From: JAHEEL01 sp963836085
GTDB taxonomy: Bacteria; Actinomycetota; Acidimicrobiia; Spongiisociales; UBA5794
Assembly (NCBI GenBank): GCA_963836085.1
Contig: CAWIHT010000003.1
Span: forward strand, 1 to 64,000
DNA: 64,000 bases
Reading direction: 5' to 3'
The notes under the pieces are model-generated. The model did no database searches. It saw only the letters and a list, made by a program, of their open reading frames with translations, and was not told the origin of the DNA. The position numbers were made by a program, and so were the translations under genes. Position 1 is the stretch's first letter. Each line of letters begins with the position of its first letter. This document shows positions 17,181 through 25,791 of this stretch, piece by piece.

Positions 17181-17202
17181 CGTAACGTCACAGTGACGTA
17201 TT
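17181..17202. repeat. palindromic 22-base motif, copy 1
   Basis: The core ACGTCACAGTGACGT (17185-17199) is a perfect inverted repeat. The 22-base unit matches the one at 18643-18664 at 19 of 22 positions. It lies between the convergent ends of tetR and ppk2. It may be a regulator binding site; no U-tract supports a terminator. Confidence 0.6.
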
Positions 17203-17247
17203 GAGGTTGGGGGTAGTGGAAGGCGGGGTAGCGGGGTTCCGGGTCGA

Positions 17248-18123
17248 TCAGAGGTTCGGTCGACCGAGACGGTCTCGCTCTTCATCCATTCGGTTCAGCT
17301 CGACGCGTCCTGGGACCAGAATCGCCGGATCCGGAGTGAAGTCGAGAGACTCGTCCCGGTCGGCATAATCCACGGCATTGAGGATCGCCTTCATGGCGTT
17401 CATGCGCGCGAGCGGCTTGATGCTGGAGCGGATGATCGTCCACGGTGCCGCATCGGACGAGGTGCGCTCGAGCATGCGGTGCTTCATCTCCGTGAACTCA
17501 TCCCAATACTCCTGGGCCTGGACATCGATCTCGCTCAGCTTCCACTGGCGAAGCGGATCGTGGACCCGGCGAGCGAAGCGTTCCGCCTGCGTCTCCTTGT
17601 CGACGCTGAAGTAGAGCTTGACGAGGACCGTGCCTTGCCGCACGACATCCTTCTCGAATCCGACCACGCCGCGCAGGAAATCCCGGTATTGGCGCTTCGT
17701 GCAGAAGCCGAACACCGGTTCGACGAGGGCCCGGTTGTACCAGGATCGATCGAAGAGGACCATCTCGCCGCCCGAGGGGAACCGTTCCACATATCGCTGA
17801 AAGTACCACTGCGTCAGGTTGTCAGCCGTCGGCTTGCCGAGGGCGACCACGCGGTATCGCTTCTCGTTCATGAATCGGGTGATGCGGCGAATGGTTCCGC
17901 CCTTGCCCGAAGCGTCGCGGCCCTCGAAGAGCACCATCATCGGGATTGCCTCGGCCTCGAGGTGCCGCTGGAGCTTCAGCAGTTCGATCTGGAATGGCTT
18001 CAGCGGGTTGTCTTTGGCGACCGCAAGCTTGAGCTTCTTGTTCTGACTCTCGAGTTGTGCGATGCGCTCCACAAGGGCGTCAGCATCGAGTTCTGCATCC
18101 GTGTTCAGCTCTTCAGCAACCAC
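17248..18123 (-). CDS. ppk2: polyphosphate kinase 2 family protein
   Basis: A 291-residue PPK2 enzyme, which moves phosphate between polyphosphate and nucleotides. The P-loop is EGRDASGKGG (about residues 67-76), followed by TIRRITRFMNEKRYRVVALG. The Walker B and lid region reads VLFDRSWYNRALVEPVFGF, and PLRQWKLSEIDVQAQEYWD is the conserved PPK2 segment. Class assignment (ADP, GDP or AMP as acceptor) cannot be read directly; single-domain length fits class I. The residues before the P-loop form a coiled-coil-like helix. GTG at 18123 is the start, with TATAGA 11 bases upstream. It lies near a VTC-type polyphosphate polymerase gene at 21.2 kb. Confidence 0.9.
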   Translation of the reverse strand: MVAEELNTDAELDADALVERIAQLESQNKKLKLAVAKDNPLKPFQIELLKLQRHLEAEAIPMMVLFEGRDASGKGGTIRRITRFMNEKRYRVVALGKPTADNLTQWYFQRYVERFPSGGEMVLFDRSWYNRALVEPVFGFCTKRQYRDFLRGVVGFEKDVVRQGTVLVKLYFSVDKETQAERFARRVHDPLRQWKLSEIDVQAQEYWDEFTEMKHRMLERTSSDAAPWTIIRSSIKPLARMNAMKAILNAVDYADRDESLDFTPDPAILVPGRVELNRMDEERDRLGRPNL

Positions 18124-18786
18124 GTGGCCTCATTTCTATATCGAGCACCTTAACGCCTCCGGACAGGGTCACCCAAGAAGATCGTCCGACCCGCAGCGCG
18201 AGGCGAGGCGTTCTGCCATCAGGGTGTTCGTTGGGCCCCCGGCCGCATCACCCCAAACGGGTACGAGCAACGGTACGTTACCCCTCGCACCGGCCCCTCT
18301 TCCGCTCTGAGTCACTGCCGGGCCGAGTGCCCATAATCCACGTTATGTCAAGTCATAGGTGTGATGCCGATTCCTACGAGTCGGGCACTCCCCGGTCCCT
18401 GTCTTCGTGCCCCTCATCACCAGGGACGGGCGGGTCCCCCCTCTGTGACTTCGGTCGTCCCCTGCTGGGGCGTCGCGAGGGGTCGGACGATCCGCTCTTC
18501 TGTGACATGTAAGCCCAGCATCGATCGTCGGCCGACCTGCTCCACCCCGCAGGAGATGTCGTTCAAGTCTGGCATGGCGATCTCCCGCCAGGTGTCAACC
18601 TTCGCATCGGTGGATCCCCCGCTTGTCTCCTCGCTTGCGGACCGTAACGTCACTGTGGCGTAATAATCAGATGGCGATCGTTGACCCGATTGATTTCGTC
18701 CGGAAGGGCGACGTCGTGCCAGGACGGCATGGGGTATGGGCGTGAGCTGTGGGCCTCGGCGGCCGCCACAGTCCGCCGGGCGACCA
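18124..18786. other. 663-base region without a convincing gene
   Basis: Short open frames here have irregular codon use and no recognisable domain. What can be seen: the upstream region of ppk2; a 7-base inverted repeat GTCCCTG/CAGGGAC near 18396-18431; the second copy of the palindromic motif at 18643-18664; and directly after it a TAATAAT hexamer and a 24-codon ORF from ATG 18671 (MAIVDPIDFV...) ending at 18745, which could be a leader peptide or the stump of a lost gene. Confidence 0.5.
18643..18664. repeat. palindromic 22-base motif, copy 2
   Basis: ACGTCACTGTGGCGT repeats the copy at 17181-17202 with three differences over 22 bases. It stands immediately upstream of TAATAAT, a good -10 on the plus strand, where a regulator could act. 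Confidence 0.55.
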
Positions 18787-19857
18787 TCACCGTCGAACGA
18801 GACCGGATTGCAGAGCCTCTTCGTCCGGTTCGGCTCTCGCCCGCGAGAAGACGAAGTGCTTCTGGAGGGTGTAGCTGGCAAGGAAGAGCGACACCTCGGT
18901 CACCAGCTTCGCAACGCCGAGATAGATGCCGAGTTGCTCGTACAAGAGGTAGAGAATCGCGTAGTTCGCGATCAGGATGCCGACCGCCACAGCCCCGTAG
19001 CCGGCGATCGCTGCCCGGAGCGGCGTCCGCCCGGTTGGGTCGAATACGAGGCGCCGGTTAATCGTGAAGTTCACGGCGGCGCTGCAGACCCGAGCCCCCA
19101 CGACGGCGATCGCGAGATTGCCGGTCAACGCCATCAATGCCAAGACCAGCACGAAGTCAACGGCTGCGGCCACGAGGGAGGACATGCTGAACCTCAGGAG
19201 CGGTAGATACACCCGGATCGAATCGATCACCGGCCGGAAGTGGGACGATTCGTTGTCGTCGATGTAGATCGTCGCAATCGGGACCTCGACCACATCAATC
19301 TCCCTCCGTTTCGCCTCGAGCAGCACGGAGAGTTCGTACTCGAACCGGTCGCCGTCGATGGTCATGAGCCACCCGAGCAGTGATGCGGGATACCCGCGCA
19401 GACCGGTTTGGGTGTCCTGGAGGCGGAGGCCGCTTGCGGCGCGCAGGGCGATGCGGGTCGCCGAATTGCCGAATCGGCTGCGCAACGGGATCTCACCGCT
19501 GAAGTCTCGGGCGCCGAGAACGATCCCGTCGCCGTGGGAGCGGACCGCCGCCGCGACGGCCAGGATGTCCGAGAGCGTGTGCTGGCCGTCGCTATCGGCA
19601 CACACGACGTCGTGGTCCGGGAAGTTGTCGGTGACATACGCGAACCCCTGCTTCAGGGCGTACCCCTTGCCCCGGTTGGGCTCGTGTTCAATCACCGTCG
19701 CGCCGGCGAACCGCAGGCGCTCGAATACCGGATCGAAGCGCGGGTCGCTCCCATCGTTGACGACGAGGACATGATGCCCTCCCTCTGCCGCGACGATCGA
19801 TTCGACGAGGGCGACCAGTTTGTGGTCGGGTTCGTAGGACGGAATGAGAATGATCAC
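18787..19857 (-). CDS. bifunctional glycosyltransferase family 2 / GtrA protein
   Basis: A 356-residue fusion. Residues about 1-210 are a GT2 polyprenyl-phosphate sugar transferase: ILIPSYEPDHKL opening strand, LVVNDGSDPRF, NRGKGYALKQGF and VCADSDGQHTLSDI with the DxD-like metal site. Residues about 220-345 are a GtrA domain with four hydrophobic helices (VAAAVDFVLVLALMALTG and later ones) and the hallmark NFTINRRLVFD. Such proteins make and flip lipid-linked sugars for surface polymers. Its start overlaps the stop of the upstream phosphodiester glycosidase gene (ATGA), so the two are one operon. Confidence 0.88.
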   Translation of the reverse strand: MIILIPSYEPDHKLVALVESIVAAEGGHHVLVVNDGSDPRFDPVFERLRFAGATVIEHEPNRGKGYALKQGFAYVTDNFPDHDVVCADSDGQHTLSDILAVAAAVRSHGDGIVLGARDFSGEIPLRSRFGNSATRIALRAASGLRLQDTQTGLRGYPASLLGWLMTIDGDRFEYELSVLLEAKRREIDVVEVPIATIYIDDNESSHFRPVIDSIRVYLPLLRFSMSSLVAAAVDFVLVLALMALTGNLAIAVVGARVCSAAVNFTINRRLVFDPTGRTPLRAAIAGYGAVAVGILIANYAILYLLYEQLGIYLGVAKLVTEVSLFLASYTLQKHFVFSRARAEPDEEALQSGLVRR

Positions 19858-20960
19858 GACGTCGCCCCTGAGTCGGCAGCGATGTAGAGGATGTCGCTGG
19901 TGCCTCGTTCGGTGCCCTTGCCGAGGGGGTTGTTGACCAGTTCACCGTTGAAGTACATCGTGGCTGAGCCGCCACCGTCGAGGTTGTAGGCCACCGTGGC
20001 GCCCAGGTCTTGGAAGATCTCGGCGAACTCGGTCATGGTGACTCCGTCGCTGTAGCCGGGACTCCGCCCGTCAACGACCACAAAGACGAAGTGGCCCTCG
20101 TCGATGATGCCGATCCCGGTTCGGGGCTGCTCTCCCTGTATCGAGTGGTTGCCGAAGTTGGTGTCGATCTCGATCTCTTCGATCCCGTCGACGACTTCTC
20201 CGGCTTCGACCAGCGCCGGCCCAAACGACAGGGTGTTCCACACACCGGACGCCACGAGTTCCTCCGCGATCGTCACGGTCTCGTCGTAGACCTCCATGGA
20301 ACCGTCTGCGTAGATGGCGAGACCGGTGCGGGCCCCTTCGTCGCGGTAGATGACGCCGTTTCGGATCACGATGCCGGTGTCACGGAAGCCGTAGTAGTCA
20401 CCGTTGATGGCGAAGATGGCATCGTTGTCCTCGGCGATCTCCGAGGTGTCCGCGACGATGTTCGTCCCGAACTGGTTGTTGGCGAAGCCAGCACGGAGAT
20501 CGGTCGCGTCGGACAGTTCCACGTCGGCGACGTAGTAGGTCACCGTCTCGTCTCCTGCTCCGGTGACGACGGTCGAGATCTCGATTGAGACAGACCCGTC
20601 GGCGTAGCTCTTCCCGGAGAGGACGACCTCAGCTGCGGCAAGGTCACCGTCGGCGACGCTGGTGTCGACGGATGTCGTGTCGGGTAGCGGACTCGTGGTG
20701 GACACGACCGCCGCCTCATAGGCGGCGACATCTGCGATCTCCACGTGGTCGATCACGTATTCGTCGAGCGCCCACCAGGCACTGACCGCCGAGACGGCGA
20801 GCACCACCCCAAGGGTCGAGAGGGCAATTCGCAAGAGTCGTCGCTTCCGCGGCCCCCTCGTGGGAGGGTCGGAATCGAACGGGGATCGCTCCCGCTCCGC
20901 CGGGTTCGGTTGCTCGAGCACGTTGGTCCTGGGTTGAGGGCGGTCGTGGTAGTTCTGCAC
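19854..20960 (-). CDS. exported phosphodiester glycosidase (NAGPA/DUF2233) family protein
   Basis: A 368-residue protein started at GTG 20960, which has GGAGGAT upstream; longer in-frame starts lack a ribosome site. A Pro/Arg-rich cytoplasmic stretch precedes one membrane segment (LLRIALSTLGVVLAVSAVSA, about residues 45-64). Residues about 110-365 match the NAGPA domain: AIFAINGDYYGFRDTGIVI, GIGIIDEGHFVFVVVDGR and YNLDGGGSATMYFNGELVN. The family cleaves phosphodiester-linked sugars, as in uncovering enzyme. It is co-transcribed with the GT2-GtrA gene, suggesting trimming of a phosphodiester-linked surface glycan. Confidence 0.88.
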   Translation of the reverse strand: MQNYHDRPQPRTNVLEQPNPAERERSPFDSDPPTRGPRKRRLLRIALSTLGVVLAVSAVSAWWALDEYVIDHVEIADVAAYEAAVVSTTSPLPDTTSVDTSVADGDLAAAEVVLSGKSYADGSVSIEISTVVTGAGDETVTYYVADVELSDATDLRAGFANNQFGTNIVADTSEIAEDNDAIFAINGDYYGFRDTGIVIRNGVIYRDEGARTGLAIYADGSMEVYDETVTIAEELVASGVWNTLSFGPALVEAGEVVDGIEEIEIDTNFGNHSIQGEQPRTGIGIIDEGHFVFVVVDGRSPGYSDGVTMTEFAEIFQDLGATVAYNLDGGGSATMYFNGELVNNPLGKGTERGTSDILYIAADSGATS

Positions 20961-21166
20961 GGGATCCTCCTGTATCGCTGGCTTGCATCGTCCAACGCCA
21001 GGCTGGGAGGAAGCTGCGAATCGTCCGTGGATTCCCAAGGAACCAGTCCTTCCCCTGCGCAGCGCGAGACCGCACATGACTCAGGCTCTCCTGACGCCAC
21101 TCTCAGGGCGCTCGCAGGATGCGCTGATAGAACTGTTCCTGTAATGCAAGCGAAAGGAGCAAGACC

Positions 21167-22126
21167 ATGGCCACATCACTACCCCATCCGGCCGGAGCCC
21201 GCCACCCGCAAGATCACCCTCATCACGATCGGAGTACGACGATGACTGAGAACCCACTCCCCCTCGACAACCTGGAGTCCATCGGACTCGCCGAACTCGA
21301 AGCCGATGCAGCTCTCCTCACACGCAAGGATCGCAAGTACCTGGTCCCGCTGGCCGTCGCCGAGCAGATCGTCGCTCACGACGGGATGCGGGTGCTGGAG
21401 ATCGACGGACTCCGAAGCTTCCGCTACGAGTCGGTCTACTTCGATACGCCGGAGCGAGTCTCCTACCTGGCCGCGGCATACCGACGCCGGCGCAGGTTCA
21501 AGGTCCGAACCCGGTCCTATCTCGACAGCGGCAAGTGCTCGCTCGAGGTCAAGACCCGTGAGCGGCGCGGTCTCACCGAGAAACACCGTCTCAAGTACAA
21601 GATTGCAGGACGCGACCAGCTCACCGAGGAGGCGATGACCTTCATCAATGGCTTCGAGACCGTTGCACCCGTCAGCCGCGACCTCCGGCCGGTCCTGACT
21701 ACCAGCTACAGCCGCACCACGCTGCTGGATACGGAGTCGATGAGCCGGATCACCATTGACACCAACCTCCGATGCGTGGCCGCGGACGGTTCCAGCGTGT
21801 CTCTGCCTGACATGGCAATCGTTGAGACGAAGACATCGGGTCGGCCATGCGTGATCGATCGGATTCTCTGGTCGGTGCACGAGCGCCCTACCAAGATCAG
21901 CAAGTACTGCACCGGTCTCGCTGCATTGACTCCGGGACTGCCGGCGAACAAGTGGAATCGCGTGCTGCGGACCCACTTCGGCTGGACGCCCGAACCCGCC
22001 AGATTCAACCCTGGGTGCCGCGACCCTGACCCGGCCGACGCGGCAACCGTCGCTCCGGTTGATCGCCGGGTGACCCATCGCCCCCGATCGGCGTGGCCTC
22101 GGTCGAGGCAAGGAGTCGGCTCATGA
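21167..22126 (+). CDS. VTC-domain (polyphosphate polymerase domain) protein
   Basis: A 319-residue protein with one VTC domain, the triphosphate-tunnel fold that makes polyphosphate in yeast Vtc4. Basic tunnel residues are visible: LTRKDRKYLV, RRRFKVRTRSYL, CSLEVKTRERRGLTEKHRLK, AIVETKT and the C-terminal TKISKYC, matching the Lys/Arg/Glu set of Vtc4. No SPX or membrane domain is present. ATG 21167 is preceded by AAAGGAG at a spacing of seven; ATG 21242 is an alternative that would remove a His/Pro-rich leader. A secreted beta-helix gene follows, the same pairing seen in many bacteria. Confidence 0.85.
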   Translation: MATSLPHPAGARHPQDHPHHDRSTTMTENPLPLDNLESIGLAELEADAALLTRKDRKYLVPLAVAEQIVAHDGMRVLEIDGLRSFRYESVYFDTPERVSYLAAAYRRRRRFKVRTRSYLDSGKCSLEVKTRERRGLTEKHRLKYKIAGRDQLTEEAMTFINGFETVAPVSRDLRPVLTTSYSRTTLLDTESMSRITIDTNLRCVAADGSSVSLPDMAIVETKTSGRPCVIDRILWSVHERPTKISKYCTGLAALTPGLPANKWNRVLRTHFGWTPEPARFNPGCRDPDPADAATVAPVDRRVTHRPRSAWPRSRQGVGS

Positions 22127-22162
22127 GACGACCTCGATGGGCCCCACCTCCGAGCACACATG

Positions 22163-22189
22163 AGGGACCCGGTGCTACGCCGGGTCCCT
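22163..22189 (+). terminator. hairpin after the VTC gene
   Basis: A 10-base perfect stem, AGGGACCCGG (22163-22172) with CCGGGTCCCT (22180-22189), loop TGCTACG. Only two Ts follow, so it may be a weak terminator or act from both sides. Confidence 0.6.
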
Positions 22190-22317
22190 TGCGGGTGGAG
22201 CTGAGAACTCGGAGGCGGTTCGCAGCCGCTGCTCAGGGAAGTCCCAGATTCCGGTCGTACCTTCGACACATGCCGGAAGCAGCGACTTGCGGCCCGACAC
22301 CACAGGAGACGGACACC

Positions 22318-24159
22318 ATGAAGAAGTACAAGACTCTCGCCATCTCAGCGGCTCTCTCCCTGTCGATCCTGGCCGGCTGCAGCACGGCCGACGTAACGGC
22401 GAGCAGCGAGGACATCGTCACTGCCAACAACACCGTCGTGGTGACATCCGACGAGACGTTGACCACAACCACTTCGATCGAATCTGTGGCGGTCGCCACC
22501 GCTGTAGAAGCGAACGCGACAAGCCATGACGCGACGACGGACTACGAGTACAACGAGGATGACGTCGTCGAGATCGCGCTTGGCACCTCGATCACCGAAG
22601 ACTCCGGTGCCGTGGATGTCGACGGCACCACCGTGACCATCAGCGCTGCAGGCACCTACCGCATCAGCGGCTCCCTCAGCGATGGTCAGGTGATCGTCGA
22701 TGCCGGTGGTGAAGCCGTGGTCCAGCTCATCCTGGACAACGCAGAGATCACCAACGCCGACGGCGCAGCGATAGCAGTGATGAGCGCCGAGACGGCGATC
22801 GTCATCTTGGCCGACGGCAGCGTCAACACGCTGGCGGACGGTGCGACCTATGCGTTCGCCGAAGGTGAGGACGAGCCGAACGCGACCCTCTACAGCACGT
22901 CAGATCTCACCATCACCGGTGAGGGGGCGCTGTACGTGCAAGCGAGCTACAACGACGGTATCGCCAGCAAGGATGGCCTCGTCATTGATAGCGGCGATAT
23001 CACCATCGAGGCGGTTGACGACGGTATCCGCGGCAAGGACTACGTGGTTATCAACGATGGAACGCTCGACATCACGTCGGGCGGGGACGGCATCAAGGCC
23101 GACAACGACGAGGACGAAACGCTCGGGTACATCTCCGTAACGGGCGGATCGGTCACGGTCACGGCCGACGGCGATGCCATCCAGGCGGCGACTGACGTGC
23201 TGGTCACCGGTGGCGATTTCGACATCGCGACGGGTGGAGGCAGCAGCGCCGGCCTCGCAGCCGATGAGTCGGCCAAGGGCCTGAAGGGCGCGGTCAGCGT
23301 GGTCATCGAAGGTGGCTCGTTCTCGATCAACACGGCCGACGATGCAATCCACTCCGATGTGGCAATCGTCATCGAGGACGGAACGTTCGAGATCGCCACC
23401 GGCGACGATGCCATCCATGCCGATGACACGGTCGAGATCAATGGCGGCACCATCCACGTGACCGAGTCATACGAAGGTATCGAGGGCGCCGTGATCACCA
23501 TCAACGCCGGGGACATCGACATCACCGCCAGTGACGACGGACTTAACGTCGCGGGCGGCGTCGATGGGTCCGGGACGGCCACGGCGACCGAAGGGGCGGG
23601 AGCGGACACGTTCCGCGACGGTCCTGGCGGTGGCGGCGGTGCTCCAGCCGAAGAGGTCCCAGGCGAGTACTACATATACATCAACGGTGGCACGGTCGTG
23701 ATCGACGCCGATGGCGACGGCATCGACTCGAACGGCTACGTCTCCATGACGGGTGGGACTGTCGTCATCAACGGCCCGAACAGCGGCCGGGACAGCGCGA
23801 TGGACCACAACGGTACGTTCGACATGTCGGGCGGAACGCTGATCGGGACGAACACCGACGGGCAGATGTCTGAGGGCATTGATGCAGGGACGCAGGCCTC
23901 GCTGTACGTGACGACGCAGACCGAAGTCGCTGCCGGAACGATGATCCACATCGAGACCAGCGACGGCGACGATGTGGTCACGTTCGAAGCCACCAAGAGC
24001 TTCTCGGTGATCGTGTTCTCGTCGCCGGACCTGGTAGCGGGCGATACGTACAGCCTGTACTTCGATGGCACCGCCAGCGGAGACGATGTCGGAGGCCTCT
24101 ACGCAGCCGACGCCTACAACGACGACGGCACTCTGGCTGGGACAGCGACCGCGAGCTAG
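22318..24159 (+). CDS. secreted carbohydrate-binding beta-helix lipoprotein (Cthe_2159-like, PF14262)
   Basis: A 613-residue lipoprotein. ATG 22318 follows AGGAG and opens a signal peptide with lipobox SILAGCST (Cys near residue 21). From about residue 80 on, the chain is built of repeated strands of the type GGxxxIxxxDDGI (for example VVIEGGSFSINTADDAIHSD and VVINDGTLDITSGGDGIKAD), which stack as a right-handed beta-helix with Asp pairs suited to binding calcium. Cthe_2159-type proteins bind acidic polysaccharide such as polygalacturonate; the ligand here is unknown. Glu/Asp content is very high. Terminators flank the gene on both sides, so it is probably its own unit or read through from the VTC gene. 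Confidence 0.85.
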   Translation: MKKYKTLAISAALSLSILAGCSTADVTASSEDIVTANNTVVVTSDETLTTTTSIESVAVATAVEANATSHDATTDYEYNEDDVVEIALGTSITEDSGAVDVDGTTVTISAAGTYRISGSLSDGQVIVDAGGEAVVQLILDNAEITNADGAAIAVMSAETAIVILADGSVNTLADGATYAFAEGEDEPNATLYSTSDLTITGEGALYVQASYNDGIASKDGLVIDSGDITIEAVDDGIRGKDYVVINDGTLDITSGGDGIKADNDEDETLGYISVTGGSVTVTADGDAIQAATDVLVTGGDFDIATGGGSSAGLAADESAKGLKGAVSVVIEGGSFSINTADDAIHSDVAIVIEDGTFEIATGDDAIHADDTVEINGGTIHVTESYEGIEGAVITINAGDIDITASDDGLNVAGGVDGSGTATATEGAGADTFRDGPGGGGGAPAEEVPGEYYIYINGGTVVIDADGDGIDSNGYVSMTGGTVVINGPNSGRDSAMDHNGTFDMSGGTLIGTNTDGQMSEGIDAGTQASLYVTTQTEVAAGTMIHIETSDGDDVVTFEATKSFSVIVFSSPDLVAGDTYSLYFDGTASGDDVGGLYAADAYNDDGTLAGTATAS

Positions 24160-24184
24160 CCAGCACCGAGCAGACCGTCGACCC

Positions 24185-24214
24185 TGAGCCCCGGGCCCAA
24201 CGGCCCGGGGCTCA
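24185..24214 (+). terminator. strong hairpin terminator after the beta-helix gene
   Basis: A 13-base perfect stem, TGAGCCCCGGGCC with GGCCCGGGGCTCA, around a CAAC loop. It begins 26 bases after the stop codon. No T-tract follows, as is common in high-GC genomes. Confidence 0.8.
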
Positions 24215-24517
24215 CACGCATTCACTTCCCCCCATTGGTATGTCGCCTAGCTTCCATTGATCCAAACGCTGGCGCCCAAGCTGCTTGCGATTTGATTCGA
24301 CACCGCGCCGATCTCCGCCATCTCGGCCGAGCTCGTCTCAATCGCAGCACTGTCATCTGCACCGGCGGCAGTCCCCATCTGGTTCATGAAAGCGCTCAGC
24401 TCGCAACCCAATTCCACGAATTGATCTCGCAGGTTCCTCCCCTGGAAAGCGGGCCGAACGGCGCGCTTCGATGATTCAACCCTTGCGCAGTTGACTCGCC
24501 CGCCACAACGGGAAGCT
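24215..24517. other. intergenic region with possible protein remnant
   Basis: No supported gene. On the minus strand the frame ending at 24247 reads protein-like over its last 60 codons (RDQFVELGCELSAFMNQMGT and on to a helical, Ala/Ser-rich end) but has no recognisable start or domain; it may be a decayed helical gene. The rest shows nothing. Confidence 0.4.
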
Positions 24518-25072
24518 TCAGCCGCTGAACGCGACGTCGCTCGTGTACGCGACTCGTGCGGTGCGACCGGGCGCCGTCTGGTAGTGCCAGTAGAGGTTCG
24601 TGTGGGCGATGACCTGTTCCGGCGGAGGAGCACCCCACTCGGTCTGATCCCCGGTCGTGTGTGCATCGCCGACCAGTGTCACGTCATAGCCGCGCGCGAA
24701 GGCACCGTGGATCGTGGAACGGATGCAGGCGTCGGTCTGCGCGCCGGCCACGATCAGGTGGCCCACTCCCGACTCCGCCAGTACCGTTTCGAGATCGGTT
24801 CCCTCGAACGAGTCTCCGAACGCTTTGTGCACCAGGGATTCGGATTCATCGCGCTCCAACTCGGGCACGTACTCCCAGGCGTCACTCCCTCGCTCCAGAT
24901 ACTCATCAGCGTGCTGGACCCAGACGACCGGGGTGTGTTCCCTTCGCGCTCGGTCGATGAGCGAACTGATGTTGGCGATCACCGCATCGCGCTCGTGGGC
25001 ATTCGCGACGACGGCATTCTGGACGTCGATCACCAGCAGGCAGCTATTGGGCCTATCGGGCAATGTCGTCAT
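24518..25072 (-). CDS. isochorismatase family cysteine hydrolase
   Basis: A 184-residue cysteine hydrolase. The catalytic triad of the family is present: Asp16 in CLLVIDVQNAV, Lys83 in LVHKAFGDSF and Cys116 in GAQTDACIRST, with the cis-peptide segment VAGAQTDAC. Members act on isochorismate, nicotinamide, carbamoyl or similar amide substrates; the substrate here is unknown. Length and spelling are closest to the broad YcaC/PncA-like group rather than a dedicated nicotinamidase (the His/Asp metal site of PncA is not evident). Confidence 0.88.
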   Translation of the reverse strand: MTTLPDRPNSCLLVIDVQNAVVANAHERDAVIANISSLIDRARREHTPVVWVQHADEYLERGSDAWEYVPELERDESESLVHKAFGDSFEGTDLETVLAESGVGHLIVAGAQTDACIRSTIHGAFARGYDVTLVGDAHTTGDQTEWGAPPPEQVIAHTNLYWHYQTAPGRTARVAYTSDVAFSG

Positions 25073-25108
25073 GATGATCCCCCGTGTTGGTGGCAGATCG
25101 GTAGGTGT

Positions 25109-25690
25109 TCATCGGTCTCGAAACCCCTTGCCGGCCAGGATGTTCGGGACGCACTTCTTGATTCGAGCCTGTCGGGTGCGAGCCTGCTTTGCACTCGAGA
25201 AGTGCAGGTTGTACTCCCGCTGGCGACCGGGGGTCAATGCCTCGAACGCCGTCTTGAGTGCCGGATCTCCGTCGAGGCGAACCTGCAGTTCCCGCACAAG
25301 AACGAGCTCGGGTGCCGGGCCAATCTTCAGTCCGTCCGCTTCAACCTGGATGGCCTCGCGGAGGTAGGTCTTGACGACCCGGCTCAGACGGGCCACGTCG
25401 TCGACCGATGTGAAGCGAATGCGACGAGCCGACCGGGAGTTGGGGCCTTGCTCTTCCAGAACACCAGCAGGATCCTGCAGAAGCGCGCCCTTGAAGAACA
25501 TGAGGGCCAGGAAGTCTCGCATCTCCTGGAGGATGACGATGTTCTTGCCGTCATGGGTGTAGCAGGGCTTGCCCCACTTGAGCACCTCGGTGAGCCCACC
25601 GCCCAGCAGGATCGACCGCACGGCGTTCATCTCGTGCGGCCATTGCAGCGACCGGCTGATGTAGTCGTCGACCTCGGGACTCGTCGTCAT
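25109..25690 (-). CDS. YdeI/OmpD-associated (DUF1801) family protein
   Basis: A 193-residue protein from ATG 25690. The first 120 residues match DUF1801, with LKWGKPCYTHDGKNIVIL and ALMFFKGALLQDP. The C-terminal LTPGRQREYNLHFSSAKQ and RIKKCVPNILAGKGF match the OmdA-like tail (YdeI family). Molecular function is not settled; the DUF1801 fold resembles a small frataxin-like or ligand-binding domain. It sits 36 bases before the isochorismatase gene on the same strand, so they may share a transcript. Confidence 0.83.
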   Translation of the reverse strand: MTTSPEVDDYISRSLQWPHEMNAVRSILLGGGLTEVLKWGKPCYTHDGKNIVILQEMRDFLALMFFKGALLQDPAGVLEEQGPNSRSARRIRFTSVDDVARLSRVVKTYLREAIQVEADGLKIGPAPELVLVRELQVRLDGDPALKTAFEALTPGRQREYNLHFSSAKQARTRQARIKKCVPNILAGKGFRDR

Positions 25691-25779
25691 GTGGGTGAGT
25701 GTACGGAACCGTGTGCAGATCCGAGGTTCCGACGAGATGCGCTGCACGTCACTGACACAGCGCCCACGTCGATGCGTCC

Positions 25780-25785
25780 TAGGGT
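25780..25785 (+). promoter_or_regulatory. predicted -10 (TAGGGT) of the DUF1697 gene
   Basis: TAGGGT is six bases before ATG 25792 with no Shine-Dalgarno, as in leaderless genes elsewhere in this window. Confidence 0.45.
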
Positions 25786-25791
25786 TGCCGC

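Noticed and set aside
17181..17202. Palindrome after tetR as a terminator
   Set aside because: The hairpin loop would be one base, and no T-rich tail follows; the repeat copy at 18643 argues for a protein site.
18417..18881. 154-codon minus-strand frame in the gap after ppk2
   Set aside because: Overlaps the GT2-GtrA gene end, has irregular codon use and no family resemblance.
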